Assembly: GCA_020720085.1 (NCBI GenBank)
Contig: DYPE01000008.1
Location: 11,143-44,952 of the forward strand
Direction: 5' to 3'
Length of the DNA: 33,810 bases
DNA from: Dichelobacter nodosus
Lineage (GTDB): Bacteria > Pseudomonadota > Gammaproteobacteria > Beggiatoales > Beggiatoaceae
Shown piece by piece: positions 27,133-33,810 of the stretch; the first letter of the stretch is position 1, and every line of letters begins with the position of its first letter. Position numbers and translations under genes: made by a program. The notes under the pieces are model-generated. The model saw only the letters and a list, made by a program, of their open reading frames with translations, did no database searches and was not told where the DNA came from.

Positions 27133-28239
27133 ATGAAAGAAACGATTTATGTTACCCAACCTTATTTGCCGCCCCTGGCAGAATTTATCCCTTATTTAGA
27201 AAAAATTTGGGAAAACAAGATTCTTACCAATAGCGGCCAATTTCACCAAGCGCTAGAAAAAGCACTATGTGATTACCTTGGTGTTAACTACCTTGCGCTT
27301 TTCACTAATGGAACCATTGCGCTAATTACCGCATTGCAAGCGTTACGCATATCTGGTGAAGTTATCACCACACCTTATTCATTTGTTGCTACAACTAATG
27401 CTCTTTATTGGAATAATATCAAGCCTGTGTTTGTTGATATAGAACCTGCAACTTGCAATATTAATCCTGAAAAAATTGAAGCCGCTATAACACCACAAAC
27501 AACAGCAATTATGCCTGTTCATTGCTATGGAAATCCCTGTGCAGTAGAACATATCCAGCAAATTGCAGATATATACGGGTTGAAAGTGATTTATGATGCG
27601 GCTCATGCGTTTGGAGTCAAGTATAAAAACGAAAGCTTATTAAAATATGGCGACCTTTCTATATTAAGCTTCCACGCGACTAAAGTTTTTAATACTTTTG
27701 AAGGCGGGGCAATTATATGCCCTGACATAAAGATAAAACAACGCATTGATTATTTAAAAAATTTTGGTTTTGCGGATGAAGTAACCGTCGTTGCGCCAGG
27801 CATCAATGGCAAAATGAATGAATTTAATGCTGCCTTAGGATTGTTACAACTACAACATATAAATCATGCGTTATTACGTAGGAAACACATTGAAGGACAA
27901 TACCGTACTGCATTGTCAGGTGTAACAGGCATTTCCATGCTCCCACAATTGCTTGGTGTGGAAAGAAACTCTTCTTATTTCCCGCTATTTATTAATTCTG
28001 ACTACCCTATTTCTCGCGACAATCTTTATCATAAAATGAGAAATAATGGCATCCATGGTCGACGCTATTTTTACCCATTAATTAGCAATATGCCAATGTA
28101 CAGAGGTTTGCCATCAGCAAATAAAAATAATTTGTATGAAGCAAATAATGTGGCAGATCAAGTATTATGCCTTCCAATTTATCCTGCACTATCTGACACC
28201 GATATACAGCGCGTTATTAATATTATTTTGGATTATTAG
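27133..28239 (+). CDS. DegT/DnrJ/EryC1/StrS sugar aminotransferase
   Basis: A protein of 368 residues, a fold-type I PLP enzyme acting on nucleotide-linked keto-deoxysugars. TNGTIAL (PLP phosphate binding), PYSFVATTNAL, DAAHAFG (PLP-binding Asp) and SFHATKVFNTFEGGA with the Schiff-base Lys are present, and the C-terminal GRRYFYPL block is conserved. Relatives include WecE (dTDP-Fuc4N/Vio4N) and FdtB (dTDP-Fuc3N). The next gene is a beta-helix acetyltransferase and the one after a WecF-like transferase, so the product is probably a dTDP-linked amino-6-deoxyhexose; the amino position (3 or 4) cannot be told. This is the first gene of the AT-rich island, with GGTGAG before ATG 27133. Confidence 0.93.
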   Translation: MKETIYVTQPYLPPLAEFIPYLEKIWENKILTNSGQFHQALEKALCDYLGVNYLALFTNGTIALITALQALRISGEVITTPYSFVATTNALYWNNIKPVFVDIEPATCNINPEKIEAAITPQTTAIMPVHCYGNPCAVEHIQQIADIYGLKVIYDAAHAFGVKYKNESLLKYGDLSILSFHATKVFNTFEGGAIICPDIKIKQRIDYLKNFGFADEVTVVAPGINGKMNEFNAALGLLQLQHINHALLRRKHIEGQYRTALSGVTGISMLPQLLGVERNSSYFPLFINSDYPISRDNLYHKMRNNGIHGRRYFYPLISNMPMYRGLPSANKNNLYEANNVADQVLCLPIYPALSDTDIQRVINIILDY

Positions 28240-28249
28240 GAAATCAATT

Positions 28250-28822
28250 ATGTCCTTTTACTCTAATAAAGAACTTTTGGAAGTCGGATTCAAATCGTTA
28301 GGTAAAAATATTTTTTTATCAAAAAAAACCTCTATTTATAATGCTGCCAATATTTCTATTGGTGATTACTCCCGTATTGATGATTTCTGTGTTTTATCGG
28401 CGGGAGAAGGTGGTATTGAAATTGGTAGAAATGTTCATGTGGCTGTATTTTGCACTTTAATGGGAAATGGGTTAATTCAATTACAAGATTTTTCAGGAAT
28501 TTCATCAAGAGTTAGCATCTATAGCTCAAATGATGATTATTCTGGAGAGTATATGACAAATCCAACTGTACCTAAAAAATTAACAAATGTTACTCAAGCA
28601 CCAGTTATTATTGAAAAACATGTCATTATTGGCGCATGCAGTATTATTCTACCTGGCGTAACATTGCACGTAGGTTCTGGTGTTGGTGCATTATCTTTAG
28701 TAAAAAAGGATTGCGATGCCTTTAGTTTATATATGGGTTCTCCTGCAAAAAAAATAGGTAGCCGATCTAAAAACACACTTGTTTTAGAAGAAGAGCTTTT
28801 AAATAAAAGTCATTTAAAATGA
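28250..28822 (+). CDS. Left-handed beta-helix acetyltransferase (WbbJ/FdtC-like)
   Basis: A protein of 190 residues starting at ATG 28250, with AGGAAA upstream; a longer frame into the aminotransferase gene is rejected. Hexapeptide repeats run from about 30 to 160 (ISIGDYSRIDDF, IEIGRNVHVAVF, VIIEKHVIIGACSIILPGVTLHVGSGVGALSLV), ending in GSPAKKIG, as in acetyl-CoA-dependent xenobiotic/sugar acetyltransferases. YSSNDDYSGEYMTNPTVP is typical of the subgroup found beside sugar aminotransferases. It probably N-acetylates the aminosugar made by the preceding enzyme. It lies 10 nt after that gene and overlaps the next by 4 nt (ATGA). Confidence 0.9.
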   Translation: MSFYSNKELLEVGFKSLGKNIFLSKKTSIYNAANISIGDYSRIDDFCVLSAGEGGIEIGRNVHVAVFCTLMGNGLIQLQDFSGISSRVSIYSSNDDYSGEYMTNPTVPKKLTNVTQAPVIIEKHVIIGACSIILPGVTLHVGSGVGALSLVKKDCDAFSLYMGSPAKKIGSRSKNTLVLEEELLNKSHLK

Positions 28823-29985
28823 ATATATTACACCTTATTCTGGATGAGAAATTTATTTTATTTTTTGATGATATATTTTCTAAATTATCCAACATAAATA
28901 ATCGTTATCTTGTGCAGGTTAACCCTAGAACCCCTATAAAGCATATTAAAGGGCTTAATACTTGGCGCTATATAGGAAAATATTATTTTTTTTCAACGGG
29001 AATGAAAGAAGATTTAGCCTGGGCTGATTGTATAATTGCGCATTATTTAACCTTTACTAGTGCCCTTATTTTTTTTTATGCACCAGATCCTGTAATAAAA
29101 GTCTGGAGTGGATGGGGAGGGGATTATTATAATTTTATGCCTGGCGGAGAAAAAAAACTTTTTGGTAGTGAAACAGGTAGTTTAGTTAACTCTATTAATG
29201 ATAAAAATGGTCTAAATTTTTTATTAAATACTAATTTACGGCTAGATAATGCAATAAAAAATTATGTATTTAAAAAAGCCATTAAAAAGATAGCGTTATT
29301 TTCTGCTCCAATTAGAGATGATTTTATCCTCCTTCAAAAGTCTTTGGGTGATTTGTTAACAGCTCAATATATTCAACTTAATTATGGTAGTGTAAAAAAA
29401 ACGTTCTTGGCTGGGTTACAAAATGAAAATCCAAAATTAGGCTACAACATTTTAGTTGGAAATTCAGCGACGCCAACAAATAATCATATTGAAGCATTCT
29501 TACTTTTGGCAAAAAATAGATTAAATGGGCGCAAAATAATTACACCACTAAGTTATGGAGAACCTAAATATAGAAATGCCATATTGAACAAAGGTAAAAA
29601 AATATTTGGAGAAAAATTTTTTCCTATAATTGATTTTTTACCTTTATCTGAATATAACTTACTTATTTCAAAATGTTCTATTGTTGTTATGAATCATCGT
29701 CGTCAACAGGCTTTAGGGAATATTGGTGCTATGCTTTATTGTGGAGCAAAAGTTTTTCTGGACGAAAGTAATCCTATCTATAGTTTTTTCAAGGAAAACG
29801 GCGCTTATGTTTATTCAACAAACCTATTAACTGACTGTATTCAGGATGTTTTTGCGCACCTCAATCAAGAGCAGATTGAAAAAAATAGGGGGGTTTTAAG
29901 GGGATTCTGGGGAGATGACATTGTGATGAGAAATGCGCAACTATTTGTTGATAAAGTTGCAGAGTTAAAATTAAAACATGCATAG
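28819..29985 (+). CDS. WecF-like (GT56) N-acetylfucosaminyltransferase
   Basis: A protein of 388 residues. The pattern WSGWGGDYYN, ILVGNSATPTNNHIEA, PLSYGEPKY and MNHRRQQALGNIGAML is characteristic of the TDP-Fuc4NAc:lipid II Fuc4NAc transferase family (WecF, GT56). WecF adds Fuc4NAc to the undecaprenyl-linked intermediate of enterobacterial common antigen at the inner membrane face. The protein is soluble with no membrane helix, as in WecF. The rest of an ECA operon is not present, so the role is more likely in an O-antigen or capsule repeat. It overlaps the acetyltransferase by 4 nt and the methyltransferase by 8 nt. It is AT-rich. Confidence 0.85.
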   Translation: MNILHLILDEKFILFFDDIFSKLSNINNRYLVQVNPRTPIKHIKGLNTWRYIGKYYFFSTGMKEDLAWADCIIAHYLTFTSALIFFYAPDPVIKVWSGWGGDYYNFMPGGEKKLFGSETGSLVNSINDKNGLNFLLNTNLRLDNAIKNYVFKKAIKKIALFSAPIRDDFILLQKSLGDLLTAQYIQLNYGSVKKTFLAGLQNENPKLGYNILVGNSATPTNNHIEAFLLLAKNRLNGRKIITPLSYGEPKYRNAILNKGKKIFGEKFFPIIDFLPLSEYNLLISKCSIVVMNHRRQQALGNIGAMLYCGAKVFLDESNPIYSFFKENGAYVYSTNLLTDCIQDVFAHLNQEQIEKNRGVLRGFWGDDIVMRNAQLFVDKVAELKLKHA

Positions 29986-30658
29986 CTATACATTTTTCCA
30001 ACACAATTGGCTTGTTCTTAAAATTAACAACCAAAATATAGAAAAATATTTGCCACAAATGAAAGGTGTTGTTTATGATTTTGGTTGTGGAAAGCGTCCT
30101 TATGAACAAGACATTTTAATACATGCAAAAAAATATATAGGGATTGATTGGTCAAATAGCTTACATGGTCTTCAGGCTGATATTGTGGCAAATTTGAATA
30201 AGTTGTTACCAATTGAGAATGAAGTTGCTGATATAGTTGTTTCTTTTCAGGTTTTAGAACACTTATCTGAACCACAAACTATGTTAAATGAAGCCTTTCG
30301 TATCCTCAAACCCAAAGGCATTATTTTTATTTCCGTACCATTTCAATGGCACATTCACGAAGCACCTTATGATTACTTTCGCTACACCCGTTATGGCTTG
30401 GAATATTTATTAAGTAAATCAGGTTTTGAGGCGATAAAAATAGAGGAAAGCACTGGTTTTTGGACAATGTGGCTTCTTAAACTTAATTATCAATTAGTGC
30501 GCATGATTAGAGGACCAAAATTACTGCGCGTTATTATTACAATATTGATTACTCCATTTTTGTGGGTAAATCAGCATGTAGCAAACATCCTTGACGCCAT
30601 CTGGCCCAATAACGAAAACGAAACAGCCGGATATTTTGTCGTGGCGCATAAGCCATGA
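29978..30658 (+). CDS. Class I SAM-dependent methyltransferase
   Basis: A protein of 226 residues. Motif I is VYDFGCGKRPYE (about 31-42), the acidic end of beta2 is IGIDWSN, and beta4 is ADIVVSFQVLEHLSEP; these fit the Methyltransf_11 family. HEAPYDYFRYTRYGLEYLL in the second half is a frequent feature of polysaccharide-locus methyltransferases. A hydrophobic helix near 180-200 could bring it to the membrane. It probably O-methylates a sugar or lipid-linked intermediate; the acceptor is unknown. It overlaps both neighbours (8 and 4 nt), indicating translational coupling. Confidence 0.88.
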   Translation: MHSYTFFQHNWLVLKINNQNIEKYLPQMKGVVYDFGCGKRPYEQDILIHAKKYIGIDWSNSLHGLQADIVANLNKLLPIENEVADIVVSFQVLEHLSEPQTMLNEAFRILKPKGIIFISVPFQWHIHEAPYDYFRYTRYGLEYLLSKSGFEAIKIEESTGFWTMWLLKLNYQLVRMIRGPKLLRVIITILITPFLWVNQHVANILDAIWPNNENETAGYFVVAHKP

Positions 30659-32100
30659 GTCTAAAACAAGAGACCTTTTCAGCAGTACGTTGGACTTCCC
30701 TGGCGATGATTGGCAAGACAACTTTGCAGTTTTTGCAACTTGCCATTTTGTCACGTCTTCTGTTGCCAGAAGATTTTGGTTTAATGGCGTTGGTTATAAG
30801 CATTATCGCTTTTTCGCAAGTATTTATTGATATGGGGGTTAGCAACGCGCTTATTCACCATCAAGTGATTTCTGAACAAGAACTTTCTAGCTTATACTGG
30901 TTAAGTATTTTTGCTGGTTCAGTATTAACAATTTGCTTAATTTTAATGAGCAGTTTAATTGCTAATTTCTATAATGAGCCCAGCCTAAAGCCATTGTTAA
31001 TTTTTATCAGTTTTTATTTTTTAATTACTGCATTAAGCCAACAATTACGTGTATTGGCAGAAAAAGAACTCCGTTTTGAAATATTGGCTAAAATAGAATT
31101 GGCATCTACTTTAATTGGAACTGTTATTGCTGTAACATGGGCTTTATTATTCCCAAGCGTAATGGCATTAGTTGTAGGCATTATGATGTCAGCAATTACA
31201 ATGACTAGCCTATGCTGGTTATTTTTAGCAAATGGATGGCGGCCTTTATTATATTTTAATTTAAATTGTCTTAACCGTTTCTTGTGGTTTAGTAGCTATG
31301 TACTGGCAAATAACTTAATTAATTCCCTTAATCAACAAGCGGATATTTTGATTAGTGGCCGAACAATTTCAGGTAGTGCGCTTGGTTTGTACAGTATGCC
31401 TAGAGATTTAACATTGCGAGTAGCAGGTCTCATTAATCCTATTGTCACTCGTATTAGCCTGCCAGTGATGGCAAAAAGACAAAATGATAAACGATTTTTG
31501 AAAACTGTTTATTTGAAAATGTTACACATGACGGCATCTATTAATTTCCCTATTTATCTTGGCATTTCAGCATTTGCCCCAGAAATTGTTATGATATTAT
31601 TCGGAAGTCAATGGACAGAAACAATACCTCTATTACGTATCCTGGCTATATGGGGTATGTTAAGATCTATTAGCAATCCGGTTGGCAGTTTAATTTTTGC
31701 AGTTGGCAGAGCTGATTTAGTATTTAGGTGGAATCTCGGAGTATTTCTTATCATTTTTCCCAGTATTTTGTTAGGTAGCCAATATGGCAATATAGGAATT
31801 GCTATTATACAACTCTGTCTGATATTTTTTTTATTTATTCCTGTATGGTATTTTTTAGTACATCCGCTTTGTGGGGCAGGATTAAAAGAATATGTATTAA
31901 ATTTGACACATCCATTATGGATAAGTTTATTCTCTATAATATTTGCATTTAGTGTGGTATTGCCTTTTTCTGATATATGGATCCGATTAATAATAGGTTT
32001 TATCAGTGGGACGGTGAGTTATTTGATGTTAAGTATTTGGTGGAATATTGAGCTGGTTAATGGCATAAAAGAATTAATCATGATGAAACATGTTGAATAA
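30655..32100 (+). CDS. Wzx-type polysaccharide flippase (PST/MATE-like)
   Basis: A protein of 481 residues with about 12-14 transmembrane helices spread along the whole length. The N-terminus SAVRWTSLAMIGKTTLQFLQLAILSRLL is typical of the WzxC/RfbX group, and PEDFGLMAL follows. The protein should flip undecaprenyl-linked oligosaccharide across the inner membrane, the step between the glycosyltransferases encoded here and Wzy-type polymerisation; no wzy gene lies in the window. It overlaps the methyltransferase by ATGA and ends 10 nt before the converging acetyltransferase gene. Confidence 0.92.
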   Translation: MSLKQETFSAVRWTSLAMIGKTTLQFLQLAILSRLLLPEDFGLMALVISIIAFSQVFIDMGVSNALIHHQVISEQELSSLYWLSIFAGSVLTICLILMSSLIANFYNEPSLKPLLIFISFYFLITALSQQLRVLAEKELRFEILAKIELASTLIGTVIAVTWALLFPSVMALVVGIMMSAITMTSLCWLFLANGWRPLLYFNLNCLNRFLWFSSYVLANNLINSLNQQADILISGRTISGSALGLYSMPRDLTLRVAGLINPIVTRISLPVMAKRQNDKRFLKTVYLKMLHMTASINFPIYLGISAFAPEIVMILFGSQWTETIPLLRILAIWGMLRSISNPVGSLIFAVGRADLVFRWNLGVFLIIFPSILLGSQYGNIGIAIIQLCLIFFLFIPVWYFLVHPLCGAGLKEYVLNLTHPLWISLFSIIFAFSVVLPFSDIWIRLIIGFISGTVSYLMLSIWWNIELVNGIKELIMMKHVE

Positions 32101-32110
32101 AATTTTTTTG

Positions 32111-32767
32111 TCAATTTTTTTGCAAAAAATCTATAAAATATTTTATATCATGAAATTTATGAAAATTTTTTTTTAGCCATTCTATATCCCAATCCCACCA
32201 GCAAGATTCCAAAATTTTATCGATTTCGCTTTCCGCAAACCTATATCGAATAATTCTTGCTGGAATGCCGCCAATAATAGTGTAGGCCGGTACATTCCGT
32301 GTCACTACTGAACCCGCACCAACAATTACTCCATCTGGCAAATGTACGCCGTCCATTAAAATTGCATTTGCTCCAATCCAAACGTCGTTTCCAATATAAA
32401 TTTCTTCAAATTCATCAAAATATCTTTTATCTGCAAACGTGATTTGCGTTTGTTTCATATCTGAAAAAAAAATAGGATGTGTTGATACAAAATCGCGTGT
32501 AGGGTGTTTTCCTAGACCAATTCTACAATCCGGCCCAATAGAACAAAATTTGCCAATGCGTGCATTATTAATTATTGTTCGGCTGGAAACATAGGAAAAA
32601 TCGCCTAGACTAACTTGACGCAAGGAAACATTATCGTAAATAGTATTATATTTACCAAAGTTACATTTTTTGATGCGAGAATAGTATCCGATACGTAAAT
32701 ATTTTTTTTTGTGAATATACTCTAATCTTAGATTGTTTATATTATTAATAATATATTTAAATATCAC
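32111..32767 (-). CDS. CatB-related beta-helix O-acetyltransferase
   Basis: A protein of 218 residues. A GTG start at 32767 with AGGAAAA about 8 nt upstream overlaps the end of the glycosyltransferase gene by 11 nt. Hexapeptide repeats start about residue 30 (LRIGYYSRI, SLGDFSYVSSRTIINNARIGKFCSIGP), then HPTRDFVSTHPIFFS, IYIGNDVWIGANAILMDGVHLPDGVIVGAGSVVTRNVPAYTIIGGIPAR, the classical CatB/Vat-type core with catalytic His near the HPTRD segment. It probably acetylates a sugar of the surface glycan. The gene converges with the flippase gene. It is very AT-rich. Confidence 0.9.
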   Translation of the reverse strand: MIFKYIINNINNLRLEYIHKKKYLRIGYYSRIKKCNFGKYNTIYDNVSLRQVSLGDFSYVSSRTIINNARIGKFCSIGPDCRIGLGKHPTRDFVSTHPIFFSDMKQTQITFADKRYFDEFEEIYIGNDVWIGANAILMDGVHLPDGVIVGAGSVVTRNVPAYTIIGGIPARIIRYRFAESEIDKILESCWWDWDIEWLKKNFHKFHDIKYFIDFLQKN

Positions 32768-33686
32768 GCTTTATTTTCCTAAAATAACCTTTGGCCATTT
32801 TTGTAATTTTTTGAACTAAAGTTCGATTAAAATAACTATTAAATTTTTTTATAATTTCTTTTTCTATTGCAATGTCATTTGTTAGTATATAGTTTTCATC
32901 ATTACGCAACTCTGTATGGCTATGAACCTTATTTTTATCTGTTCCGCAATGAACACCAGAATTGTCAAAGCCAATATTATTAACAAAAGAAACCCGTGGG
33001 TATACTGTGAGCTTATTATTACAGTAAGCATGGTATGCCCAGCGTACATACCAAGAATCAATTTTTCCAGCCATTTGGCTTATTAACATTTCCGTTAGAT
33101 CGTCCCCGCCTTTATTAAAAGTCATTATTTTTTTGGGATTAGAAATAAACTCTTCAAAATCTGTAATATACCAATCCACTTTGCTCCAATGCGGTAGCCA
33201 AGTAGCCCAACTCCATGACATGGGACGAATATGCAAATAAATGTCATGGGGATAATTTTTGGAAAACTGCATATATTTTTCTGAAAAGCTAAATCCAGTT
33301 AAAGATAATATACGATCATCATTATGGTAGAAATCTAATCCTTTGTTCATAAATTGTAGAAAATAGCGGCTAGTCACTAAGTCATCTTCCAACACAATAA
33401 CTTTACCATATTGGTTGATAATATTGGTAACCCCATCTATAATTGAGTTTGCCAAGCCAAGGTTTTTTTTTCGTTCTAAAATAGTGATTTCTTTAAAACC
33501 ATCTGCATTTTTTATAATTTTACGTACTTGATTAACACTTTCTTGCGCAGCAAGATTAGCCGGTGCATCACTATATATATAAAGTTGCGATGTATCAGCA
33601 AAAAAATTATTTCTTAGTGCATCAATCGTTTTTTGAGTATGCCATGGCCGATTGTAAACAAATAAAACAATTGGAGCTAAATTCAT
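32757..33686 (-). CDS. Family 2-like glycosyltransferase
   Basis: A protein of 309 residues. The N-terminus APIVLFVYNRPWHTQKTIDAL, YIYSDAP, the LGLANSIIDGV helix and VIVLEDDLVTSRYFLQFMN (DxD-like EDD near 97-99) define a GT-A nucleotide-sugar transferase. RPMSWSWATW near 150-165 is a signature of the subgroup found in O-antigen and capsule loci. It is soluble, probably peripheral at the inner membrane. The ATG at 33686 has GAGG 7 nt upstream. Together with the overlapping acetyltransferase it forms a two-gene minus-strand unit. Confidence 0.9.
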   Translation of the reverse strand: MNLAPIVLFVYNRPWHTQKTIDALRNNFFADTSQLYIYSDAPANLAAQESVNQVRKIIKNADGFKEITILERKKNLGLANSIIDGVTNIINQYGKVIVLEDDLVTSRYFLQFMNKGLDFYHNDDRILSLTGFSFSEKYMQFSKNYPHDIYLHIRPMSWSWATWLPHWSKVDWYITDFEEFISNPKKIMTFNKGGDDLTEMLISQMAGKIDSWYVRWAYHAYCNNKLTVYPRVSFVNNIGFDNSGVHCGTDKNKVHSHTELRNDENYILTNDIAIEKEIIKKFNSYFNRTLVQKITKMAKGYFRKIKRDI

Positions 33687-33736
33687 TGTCAGTGCCTCGC
33701 ATTGGCGTTGTTTATCCTAAGTTGCTAAATAATAAA

Positions 33737-33810
33737 CTAAACAACCGCCAAATTGCCTTTATTTTCCAGCCATTCACGACGGTCGGTGGAGCGTTTTTTG
33801 GCCAGCAGCA
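33737..33810 (-). CDS. parE: DNA topoisomerase IV subunit B, C-terminal end
   Basis: Only the last 23 residues plus a TAG stop (33737-33739) are inside the window: LLAKKRSTDRREWLENKGNL followed by AVV. This matches the ParE C-terminus (LAKKR-DRR-WL-KG in E. coli). ParE is the ATPase subunit of topoisomerase IV, which decatenates chromosomes. The gene returns to moderate-GC codon use, marking the right edge of the AT-rich island. The call rests on a short piece. Confidence 0.75.
   Translation of the reverse strand, partial: LLAKKRSTDRREWLENKGNLAVV

Noticed and set aside
27379-27606. Minus-strand Cys-containing small protein frame
   Set aside because: It is antisense to conserved aminotransferase motifs and shows no independent support.
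28136-28249. Upstream extension of the beta-helix acetyltransferase into the aminotransferase gene
   Set aside because: It is a frame-shifted shadow of the aminotransferase C-terminus; the real ATG at 28250 has a good ribosome site and begins the conserved family N-terminus.

Overview
The window looks like a chromosome segment of a pseudomonadotal (proteobacterial) bacterium, most likely betaproteobacterial. The support is the family make-up (PurH, YebC, RecJ, Dtd, Maf, Bpt leucyltransferase, YfhL-type ferredoxin, ParE), tRNAs with encoded CCA ends, and a group IC3-like intron in a tRNA anticodon loop, a class best known from Azoarcus and Agrobacterium. The species cannot be named from the sequence. 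Most of the segment is of moderate to high GC. Two blocks (about 3.4-5.96 kb and 27.1-33.7 kb) are strikingly AT-rich and look acquired.

Layout. Bases 1-3349 (minus) hold the first 1116 codons of a very large beta-propeller-like protein that runs off the left edge. Bases 3503-6046 hold an AT-rich polytopic membrane protein (GT-C-like), a decayed IS5-type transposase end and an 88-bp MITE-like inverted-repeat element. Bases 6075-12271 (minus) form a signalling block: a YfiR-like periplasmic protein, a CHASE8-HAMP hybrid histidine kinase, recJ, and a soluble receiver-histidine kinase. Bases 12660-15365 (minus) hold purH and a receiver protein with a degenerate kinase-like tail. From a divergent intergenic region the plus strand carries yebC, a CHASE2-type Ser/Thr kinase overlapping a PP2C phosphatase gene, dtd and maf. 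Next come a FIST sensor gene with its cytoplasmic hybrid kinase, bpt, a YfhL-type ferredoxin gene, and a Lys-Arg-His tRNA cluster. The remainder is an AT-rich surface-polysaccharide island (27133-33686) ending at the 3' end of parE.

How it fits together. The window is rich in phospho-signalling: three proteins with kinase-active-looking HisKA/HATPase cores, one degenerate relative, one Ser/Thr kinase-phosphatase pair and two probable dedicated sensors (YfiR-like and FIST). The glycan island encodes an aminosugar branch (aminotransferase plus left-handed beta-helix acetyltransferase), a WecF-like transferase, a methyltransferase, a Wzx-type flippase, a second acetyltransferase and a GT2 glycosyltransferase. 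This is consistent with synthesis and export of an N-acetylated deoxyaminosugar-containing O-antigen or capsule.

The most notable element is the tRNA-Arg(UCU) gene split by a 256-nt self-splicing-type intron after anticodon base 36. P1, P10, P3, P4, P7 and a GAAA-capped P9 hairpin can all be drawn. Also notable are a YfiR-like gene paired with a CHASE8 histidine kinase instead of the usual diguanylate cyclase, and mutually exclusive hairpins in the leader of the FIST-linked kinase.
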